Of a DNA stretch of 64,000 nt, positions 38,545 through 47,413 are shown one piece after another. The notes under the pieces are model-generated. The model saw only the letters and a program-made list of their open reading frames with translations. It was not told where the DNA came from and searched no databases. The first letter of the stretch is position 1. Every line of letters starts with the position of its first letter. The DNA comes from Selaginella tamariscina (Eukaryota > Streptophyta > Lycopodiopsida > Selaginellales > Selaginellaceae), in assembly GCA_003024785.1 (NCBI GenBank), contig PUQB01000288.1:124001-188000 (forward strand), written 5' to 3'. A program made the position numbers and the translations under genes.

Positions 38545-41500
38545 TTAAGCTTCAGAAAACATACATTCCCTTGCAGTTTTGTTAATCGTGACTTTATCAA
38601 CGCTTCTTGACATCCACCCATATCGAATGGATTTAACATTTATAAAACATGCTGGGTCTTTTTGATTGGGAGACCATGTTTTCTCTAGGCATCCATTATA
38701 TCTTTCGCTCTCCTTCTCGTGTCGCCTTTTTTGTGGTTTGAACCATGCAACCTTAACAATACTATTTTTTGTGATTACTTCAGGTGTGTCGATAATTTGA
38801 CCCATCCAAATAGGCTGATTATATGACGCATCTGGAGTAATGAGAACCATCATTAGTTTTTGAAGATCCTGGCAACAATCAAAGTATGCTTTAGGTTTTT
38901 GGTTCCTTTGTCCAACAAAGTGTGGGGTTTGCACTTCCACATCACTACTGGCTTCTATGTCGTCTATGCTCAGTGATGTCATTTCAATCTCCTCTCGCCA
39001 CCTTGTTTTAGGCCAGAAAGGGTGTTGCAATTCTGTACTTGTGACAGTAGGCCCTTCCAACTCTCGAACAACAGTCTCCCAATAGTCGACCACATGCTTA
39101 TATAGTTCTGAGTAACCAGTTGCCTTATCAGAATTCTTTGGCATCGATTTTTGAACCCATGCCACATATTTTTTGATGCCATCAATAATAACCTCTTGTT
39201 CCTTGAGCTGGGCACTCAATGGAATAGGGTCTGGTTGTCCTTCTGGGAGAAGTGGCTTTCCATCCTCTCCACTTTTGAAGAGCATTAAGCCCTCTTTCGG
39301 TAACCACTCCTGCTCTGATGGCCGTAACTTGTACTGCATAATAGGTATACCATCTCGTATGGAGAAAAAGAATTGTAGCGGCACAAGGTGACCAACTAAA
39401 GAATCACTCCCTTCTTTTATATACTCCTTGAGAAATTTTTTGAAGTCTGGCACCTCAGTCACAAGCAAAGCACAACTTTTTTTGGAGATGCAATTTTCAA
39501 AAAGATTCATCATATGCGGTAAAGTAAGTGCACTTGTCCTTTTTGTAGAGTTGGAGACCTTGCTGAAGAACGCATCAATATCTTCATGAGTGTGACCAAC
39601 CATAAGGAAACTGAGCGTGATTGTTTCAAACACACCTTTGGCAACAAGCATTGACAAGTATGCTAGCACATATCTAGAAAATAAAAGTAAGTATGAGCTT
39701 GAGAAACCCTTAAGTAAAATGATTTACCTATTTTTGTTCTCGCCTGCACAATTATCCATCTGTAAAAGCAAATGACGAGGAAGCTTATTTGATGTTGAGG
39801 ACACATGTACACTATTTGAGCTAGATCCCTCCACTGAACCAGAACTCTCAACAGGGCCATCTGTTTTCTGTGCAGGCTGTTGACAATGCCTCTCATATTC
39901 CCAAGTAGCCTCAAGTGCAGACGTGTTCATGAGAGCATTATGTAAAGGTTGAAGGTGTTGTTTCTTCACTTTGAGATCACTGATAGGACTTGTCTGTGAG
40001 TGGGCTTCAAGGTTTCTGAAACACATGGCTAACGACCCAATAGTGAAATTGGAGTCGCTAGACCAATGTGGAAGTGAAAAGTGTCCATATGACTCACAAC
40101 CGTGTCCATGTGTTAGCACACTGTCAATGAAATCGGAAGTTTCATGACATTTCCAAGGCACTTTGGTGTTGCAAAGAGCTTTGGAATGCTGGTCTTTGAA
40201 TGATCCATCTTGTCATGGATCAAGCACAGGTACTCTGATGGGCGTGACACAGAAAGCATGCGGTGTGCATAGTACTGAGACCGGCAAGTTTGTTGTGCAA
40301 TCATGTGGGCCTCCATCTTCTTTTGAATGGCAGTGATCTCCACCAAGGTTTTTGCACAAGCCTCTGCAGCCTTCAATGATGTACAAGTGTCACACTTGGA
40401 AAAGCTAGAGTGTTTTGCAATCTCCACATCCTTAAAATGAGTATTCCATATGTTGTTGAAGGTACCAGTGCAGATTGCTTGGAGCCCCATCAAACTGAGG
40501 CACTTGTTCACATGTTCACACAGCTTCAATTGAGTGTAGATTGAAGGCAAAACCTTGAGATTTTCCCTGACCCCTGCATTTGTGGTTCGGCATTTGTGAG
40601 GCATCCTGTCTGCATTTGCTTCCACAAAAGCCTTGAGTATCTCTATGGCTGCCATGATGTGAGAGCGGGTTTTGACCAAGCGAGTGTTCCCATGAACTGA
40701 GGTTCGCGCTCCATCTAGCCACTCATCCCTCCGACGGTAGAACGTGGTCTTTGGGATCCCGTATATACTGTACCAAGCTTTGAAGCAGATGGCCACCTTA
40801 TTAAATACCATGGATGTACTCTGATAACCTGTGTCCGAGGCCATTCCATCAATACACCCAGTTAGTGCAGCATATACAAACTCATGCCTTTGCTTTTGGG
40901 TGAGCATACGAAAGACATGTCTACATTGGGTAATTTCATTCCGGTCTGCCATCTGACAACACTTCTTCTTGCAACAGTCAATCGTGGAAATGCTCGTAAC
41001 ACTTTCGGAAGATGTAGGATCCATCTTTACCCTCTTGCTGAAACTTGCAGGGGAAGATCTACAACCCATGAATCGCCTTTTTCTTACAATAGGACCAATG
41101 CAAGGAACCTCTTCAAATATGAGTTGTTCTTCCGGGTTGTTATTATTGAAATCCAACCCAGAATATGTTGAACCATCTTGCCGTCTTAATTCAGATGTTC
41201 GCCACCTCACGAGGGATCCAGGATACAATGTGCCATTAGGTGAAACCTCTGTCACAACTACACCCACGAAGTCGGACCCTAGTTTCTCTTCTGACACTGC
41301 TTCCATTGGATTTATAGCTGTGATGATGCCTCTTCCGACTTCAATCTCACGAAGAAAGAGAATCACCTCATCCATCACAGCAGGCAAGCCATCATCTGGT
41401 AAACTCGTGCTACTATTTGTTTGTGACTCTGCATATTCTGTGTCAGCCTTGACTTCATCCAAATTCCACAATACAGGAGAACCCTCCTCAAATTCCATTC

Positions 41501-41675
41501 CCAGAACCTCAACATGCTTGTAAATGGTGTTCACCCATACGTACACACAAGATCCTTGGGCAATATTGTGACATGATGCATTATTATCTCGAACTTCCAC
41601 AGTTCCAGTGCCAACTATCTCGTTGTTCCGAAGAAGACATACTTTATCTCCAGTATTAAACATATTGTCCTGCAC
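38545..41675 (-). CDS. transposase-like protein of element X (DUF7869-like core), one frame break
   Basis: About 1,030 codons. The N-terminal module (MFNTGDKVCLLRNNEIVGTG, SCVYVWVNTIYKHVEVLG) recalls accessory modules of plant transposon proteins. Next come a Cys cluster (CCKKKCC), a helix-turn-helix-like stretch (YGIPKTTFYRRRDEW), a CxxC segment (SSFSKCDTCTSLKAAEAC), then CLIHDKMDHSKT, QMDNCAGENKNRYVLAYLSM and LSFLMVGHTHEDIDAFFS. The last three resemble the DNCxGxNKNR..GHT pattern of DUF7869-type transposon proteins. The acidic residues could form an RNase H-like (DDE/D) site (inference). A 54-nt intron lies at 39,674-39,727. At about 40,117 the frame breaks: ISLTG-VLTHGHG needs one more G, which the second copy at 62,946 still has. 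The C-terminus is ..ARECMFSEA. Confidence 0.78.
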
Positions 41676-41814
41676 ATAAATAATTGTATTATTTATGATA
41701 TCTGTTTATGCAATATTTCTAAGAAATCTGAATTACGGTTACTTAATAATATGCATATGCAATAATACATAATTATGTTTAGAGATAATATCTCATGTTT
41801 GATTAATACAACTG

Positions 41815-42290
41815 ATGGGCGGGATTAATCCCGCCCACGAATCCCTCCGACGAGGAACGGTCGGCGGGATTAATCCCGCCGCCGACTCAACCCCTTCGGA
41901 GAGAGTCGGCGGGATTAATCCCGCCCACAATTCTTACGACGGGGAATGGGTGGCGGGATTAAACCCGCACATAACTCTCTCCAAAACTATGATTTCAAAG
42001 AGATCTCGGGATAAATCCTGTCCCCAAATCCTTAAAACAGGGAGTGGTGGCGAGATTAATCCCGCCACCCCTTCCCTGCCTCCTAAAATGGTTGGCGGGA
42101 TTAATCCCGCCGACAACTCTTTCTAATAAATTCTGGTAACTCTTCATCAGTTGAGAAGGTTATCGGCGGGATTAATCCCGCCACTCTTTTTCAGTGGCGG
42201 AGAAGCATTGCCCGAGAGATGGTGGCGGGATTAATCCCGCCACCTCTTCGAAGAGGCGAAAAAGAAATGGCCGGATTAATCCCGCCGCCC
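41815..42290. repeat. palindrome array 1 (GGCGGGATTAATCCCGCC), upstream of the transposase gene
   Basis: Nine copies of an 18-20 bp palindrome, several perfect (41,817-41,836; 41,863-41,880; 41,908-41,925). Variants lie near 41,952, 42,050, 42,095, 42,164, 42,223 and 42,270. Spacers of about 25-45 bp are mostly unlike one another, though some add short outer stems (GACTC...GAGTC). The array lies 140 bp upstream of the transposase start, so it probably sits in the promoter or 5' leader. Confidence 0.93.
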
Positions 42291-42900
42291 CGGTTAACCT
42301 AGAATATTAAGTTAAAAGGATATTTAAACGGGATAAATCCCTAACGGAATATATTATAATCCTAATGCATTCCTAAACCCCTAAATTGTAATTTTAAGAG
42401 AGAATGTAAGAGAGTGAATCTTTATAAGTATTTTTAAATTTGTTTATAATACTTACTTGTAAACAGCACTGAAGGCGCCGTGCTTTCCTATAAAGAATAG
42501 CACCCAATTTAATCTCGCTCCTGAGATGATCACTATGAAGAAAAAAGAAGATCTAAAGAGTGAAAAATACAGAAATGAAGAAACCCTTGCCGGAGAAAGA
42601 ACCAGATCTGAATTTGAGTGGGAAATTAAATGCATTTTCAAATTTACATGTCAGACCGACAATACATATGTCAGAAATTCAAATTTTTTAAAAAGAACAG
42701 AAAATAAAAGATGAGTTGACACAAATATCCGACACTCTGACATATATACTCTCCAGTTCCAATGAGTATTTTAAAATTGCATTTAATGTTATTCAAGTGA
42801 TTCAAGCTGTTTAATATTACGAAATTTTAGACTATATTCTACATTCTTAGTATTCAAGTATATTTATATTATATATATATATATATAAATATATACTTAT
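42291..42900. other. AT-rich spacer of X, no gene
   Basis: No convincing coding sequence. A ~270-bp stretch (42,370-42,640) recurs inverted at 61,100-61,420 in the second copy, so it belongs to the element. Confidence 0.6.
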
Positions 42901-43650
42901 ACAATAAATAAATTGATATATTATTATGTATCATTTAAAATATATTCATAGTCTGTTTATTATTATTATTTTCTTAATTACTCGAGTATTTAGTTTTCAT
43001 TTCCTAGTATCAATGGGATATTCTTTATTATTTTATTAATATTTGAAGAATATTCTAATATTAAACCTGATTATCATAATTAAATTAGTCTTGTTCTTAA
43101 TTATTGCAGTAATTATTCTACATTTGTATATATTAATGGGATTTTCTCAATTAATTTGTTATTATTTCAAGAATATTCTGTGTTAAACCTTATTATCAAT
43201 ATTAAATTAATATATATTATTAAAACTATATATGACTATATATTAGATAAAATGATGTATTATTATGTATAATTTAAAATATGTTCATAGTGTGTATATT
43301 AATATCATTTCCTTAATTACTTGAGTAATTAATCTTCTTTATATTAATGGGATATTCTTTATTATTTTCTTATTATTCCAAGAATATTCCAATATTAAAC
43401 ATGATTATGATAATTAATTTAGTTAATTATTTGAGTACTTAATTTACATTTGTATATATTAATGGGATTTTCTCAATTAATTTCTTATTATTTCAAGAAT
43501 ATTTCAATGTTAAACCTTTTTATCAATATTAAATTAATATATATTATTAAAACTATATATGGCTATATATTAGATAAAATCATATATTATTATGTATAAT
43601 TTAAAATATGTTCATAGTGTGTTTATTAATATTATTTTCTTAATTATTCG
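42900..43650. repeat. tandem repeat, unit about 330 bp, AT-rich
   Basis: The words TATTATGTATAATTTAAAATATGTTCATAGTGTG recur (shown here in parts) at about 42,922, 43,261 and 43,588. The words TATATTAATGGGATTTTCTC and AAGAATATTC recur in step. Slightly more than two units. Related, inverted sequence lies at 60,400-60,840. Confidence 0.8.
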
Positions 43651-43883
43651 ATGTTTGTTTTGCACACATATATAAACACAATCATAAATTTACACACGCA
43701 TTACAAGAACTTACAAAAACACATATGCACACACATGCACAACCCTAAACCAAACTGAAGAAATATGTTGCTTCTTTATTGAAAACATCATGTTCAACGC
43801 ATGTATGATATATGTACTCAATCTGTGTGTATGTAACACATTGAATTTACATGTGTAATATTTATATTAAGCTTGTTGGGAGC

Positions 43884-44462
43884 AAACCCTAAACCCTAAA
43901 CCCTAAACCCTGTGTATACATGTGTGTACAAAAATAATTTTTCAACACTCTCTCTTCACACCATGCATGATCCATCCTAAACCCTAAACCCTAAACCCTA
44001 ATATGTAACACAATGAATTTACTCATGTAATATGTATGTATGTCTGTGTGTATACACGTGTGTATGTATATATGTGTACTCTGTATGTATATATGTGTAC
44101 TTTCTGTCTTCTCTCATACATACACACCATGCATGATCCATGTTAATATGTACTGTCTCTCTTCTCTCAAACATACACACCATGCATGATCTATAATATG
44201 TACTCGGTCTCTCTAATATTATGTACTAATATGTATGTATGTCTGTGTGTATAATACACACCATGCATGATCCATAATATGTACTGTCTCTTTCTCATAT
44301 ACTATGTATGTATATCTGTGTATAATATGTGTAAGTATATATGTGTACTAATATATGCAATGTGTACAAAAATAATTTTTCAACACTCTCTCTTCTCTCA
44401 TACATACACACCATGCATGATCCATCCTAAATCCAAAACCCTAAACCCTAAACCCTAAACCC
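43884..44462. repeat. interstitial telomere-like CCCTAAA runs within a satellite-like block
   Basis: Exact plant telomere units occur as short runs at 43,884-43,911 (four units), about 43,975-44,001 and about 44,435-44,462. They are embedded in a recurring unit containing CACACCATGCATGATCCAT and TATGTATGTCTGTGTGTATA. Confidence 0.88.
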
Positions 44463-44829
44463 ATGTAATATGTATGTATGTCTGTGTGTATACACGTGTG
44501 TATGTATATATTATGTGTATTAATATATGCAATGTGTATGTATGTATTGATACACATGAAACTTTAACACTCTCATGGACACACACATGTTAAATCCCTG
44601 CATGATTTATATTTTTGGGGTGTATGTGATACACCCACGCACACGCACGCGCTAATAATATAATGAAAGAATATTCGTTTAGGGCGAATCTATATTTTAT
44701 TCTTTTTAGGGTTTAAGTATATTCTCAGAAGGAATATTCTATTAGGGTTAATATATATATTTAATTCCTTTAGGGTTTAGGTATATTCTTAGGGTTTCAA
44801 GAGGCAGCGGCTGTGCACACAGGTGAGAT

Positions 44830-45605
44830 CTGTGTGTGTGTGTGTGTATATGTATGTATGTATATATGTATAGGAGTGTGCGTATAATTTTATTTATTGA
44901 TCTATCTCTCGCACACACACGCACACTCCTGTGTATATATATGTGTGTGTGGGTGTGTGTTTGTTTATCTGTATGATTTTATTTGTTTCGCTCACACACG
45001 CATACACACGATATACATATACACATATATATATATACCTATATACATATATACATACATATATTATGTGTACCAGTATTATAAATTTTTTTTTATTGAT
45101 CTATCTCTCCCACACACACGCACACTGCTTTACATATATATATATATATATATATAATCAATGCATATTAAAAATAGTATACAACACTAGTTTATATATA
45201 TGCTTATATATTCATATGGGTTATATATCTATATACACACATATATATATGTGTGTGTTTATCTGTATAATTTTATTTATTTATTAGTTTTATCTTTTGC
45301 ACACACACGCACACTCCTGTGTATATATATGTGTGTGTGTGTGTTTGTTTATCTGTATGATTTTATTTGTTTCGCTCACACGCATACACACGATATACAT
45401 ATACACACATATATATACCTATGTACACACATATATTATGTGTACCAGTACTGTATAATTTTATTTATTTATCTATCTCTTGCACACACACGTACACTCC
45501 TATACATACATACATACATACATATATATATATATACACACACACATATATATATGTGTGTGTTTTATATGTATAATTTTTTTATTTATTAATTTTATCT
45601 CTCGC
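44830..45605. repeat. microsatellite-rich duplicated blocks (TG/TA/CA)
   Basis: GTGTGT, TATATA and CACACA runs are organised in two related blocks about 370-390 bp apart. CACACGCACACTCCTGTGTA occurs at about 44,910 and 45,300. ORFs across it are low-complexity artefacts. Confidence 0.85.
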
Positions 45606-45624
45606 ACACACGCTAAGCCCCTCG

Positions 45625-47116
45625 AGCGGCGGGATTAATCCCGCCGCTATAGGTTTATAGCCTCGGCGGCGGGATTAATCCCGCCGCTATATGGTTGGGG
45701 CCATGGCGGCGGGATTAATCCCGCCGCCGAGGCCCTTCACGCAGGCTATGGGCGGTGGGATTAATCCCGCCGCTCTAGGACAAACCGAAGAGCAGCGGGA
45801 TTAATCTCGCCGCCCATGGCCTGCGTGAGGGGCCTCGGTGGCGGGATTAATCCCGCCACCCACCCATGCCCTGCCCGGAATGCGGCGGGATTTATCTCGC
45901 CGGCAATGGCCTGTGTGAAGGCCCTAATAGGCGGGATTAATCCCGACGAATTCCGCGCATGGCATTTACAGGGGATGGGCGGCGGGATTAATCCCGCCGC
46001 TCATGAGGCTAACCGAAGAGCCTGCATGAAAGATCCTGCACGGAAGGCTAACCGAAGAGCCTGCATGACATGTCCTGCGCGTAAGGCGGCGGGATTAATC
46101 CCACCGCCCAGGGAATTCACGCAGGACATGAATGGGGGATTAATCCTGCCCCCACCCATCCCTGTTCAAAATGCCGCAGCCAATATATATGTGTGAGCGC
46201 ATGATTTACGAAAGGGCGGTGGGATTAATCTCTCCGAACCTTCATTGCCCGGTGGCGGGATTAATCCGCCACCCTTCTTTTTTTCCTCCATTGGTATGTT
46301 GAATCAATCCCGACTAACTCTGTCTGAGACGGAGAAGGTTTACAAAATACCAATGGAGGGAACTAAGAAGGGTGATGGGATTAATTTCACCATCCCTTAC
46401 ATGGTGGGCGGGATTAATCCCGCCGCCTTTTCGGAGCCCCTGAAGGGGGTGAGAAATAAATCCTGCCCAATTCTCTCTGAGAACGAGAAAGGTGGCGTCC
46501 AGTAGGATTAATCCCACCGCCTACGGCCGAAGTGAAGGGCCTGGGCGGCGGGATTAATCCCGTCGCGTACGCATGCCCTGCGCGGAATCGGGCGGGATTT
46601 ATCCCGCCGCCATTGGCCCGCCTGAAGTGCCTAGGCGGCGGGATTAATCCCACCCGATTCCGTGCAGGGAATTGGCGTCCGGCGGGATTAATCCCGCCGC
46701 ATAGGGACCGAGTGAAAGCCCTGGGCGGCGGGATTAATCCCGCCGAGTTTTCAATGCCTATTAGAGGAATGAATCCCGCCACCCTTCACTTTTTTCTCCA
46801 TTGGTGAGTCGGACCAATCCTAAACGTTTCTGTCTGAGACGTAGAAGGTTTACAACATACCAATGGAGAGAATTGGGAAGGGTGGGGAAATTCATTTAAC
46901 CATCCCTTACATGGTGGGCGAGATTAATCCCGCCTTCTTTCTGGAGTCACTGAAGGGGTGTGAGAAATAAATCCTGCCCAGTTCTCTCTGAGACCGAGAA
47001 GGGTGGCAAGATTAATTCCGCACTCCCGTTCAAGGCCTCCAGAAAGGTGGCGAGATTAATCCCGCCCACTCTTTCAGGAGGCATTGAAGGGGTGGCGAGA
47101 TTAATCCCGCCGCACC
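45625..47116. repeat. palindrome array 2, upstream of the ParB-like gene
   Basis: About 25 copies of GGCGGGATTAATCCCGCC and variants, several extended by GC on both sides (GGCGGC...GCCGC). The first nine are spaced 41-49 bp (starts near 45,627, 45,669, 45,711, 45,755, 45,796, 45,838, 45,883, 45,930, 45,979). Spacers fall into related groups, some present in inverted orientation. Two ~215-bp blocks (from 46,270 and 46,779) are duplicated and each forms a long hairpin with arms CTCCATTGGTA/TACCAATGGAG. GC-rich in AT-rich surroundings. Confidence 0.92.
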
Positions 47117-47225
47117 TTCCATGTGAATATATATGTGTATTAGTATATATAAGTTGCATATATCATTTTATTTACTTTTATCATCTTATCATAATATTTC
47201 GAGTAAAAGCTAGGAATCTATGTAA

Positions 47226-47310
47226 AACTGTCCAGAGCTCACATTTGTGGTGGTTCTAAAATGAAATGTTCTTTTTTTTGCACTAGCACAAATGTGAGCT
47301 TTGGACAGTT
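47226..47310 (+). ncRNA. 85-nt hairpin, miRNA-precursor-like (candidate only)
   Basis: Arms 47,226-47,249 and 47,287-47,310 pair over 24 bases with a single G:U wobble. The 5' arm begins AACTGTCCAGAGCTCACA, and the loop is 37 nt. Size and pairing fit a plant miRNA or siRNA hairpin. It could equally be a tiny inverted-repeat element or part of the 5' leader of the ParB-like gene just downstream. Confidence 0.4.
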
Positions 47311-47413
47311 AATTACGTCTACTTCTCTCTGTGTATTATTTTTGTATATTCGGGTTTATACAAGTGTGTGTGTGTTTTTATATGATTTGTATTCATAGTG
47401 TATTATTTTGCAG

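Noticed and set aside
42900-43650. Centromeric satellite
   Set aside because: Only about two and a half units of ~330 bp within the element, with an inverted relative in the second copy. It belongs to X.
44897-45592. Tyr/Ile-rich ORFs of 86-130 codons
   Set aside because: Products of TA/TG/CA microsatellites.
45816-46807. ORFs reading repeated GGINPA / GLIPP peptides
   Set aside because: Arise from translating the palindrome unit GGCGGGATTAATCCCGCC in different frames. Not considered proteins.
41815-47116. CRISPR array
   Set aside because: Spaced palindromes look CRISPR-like, but the context is plant nuclear DNA with introns, repeat units vary in sequence and length, spacers are partly related and inverted, and no cas genes are present.
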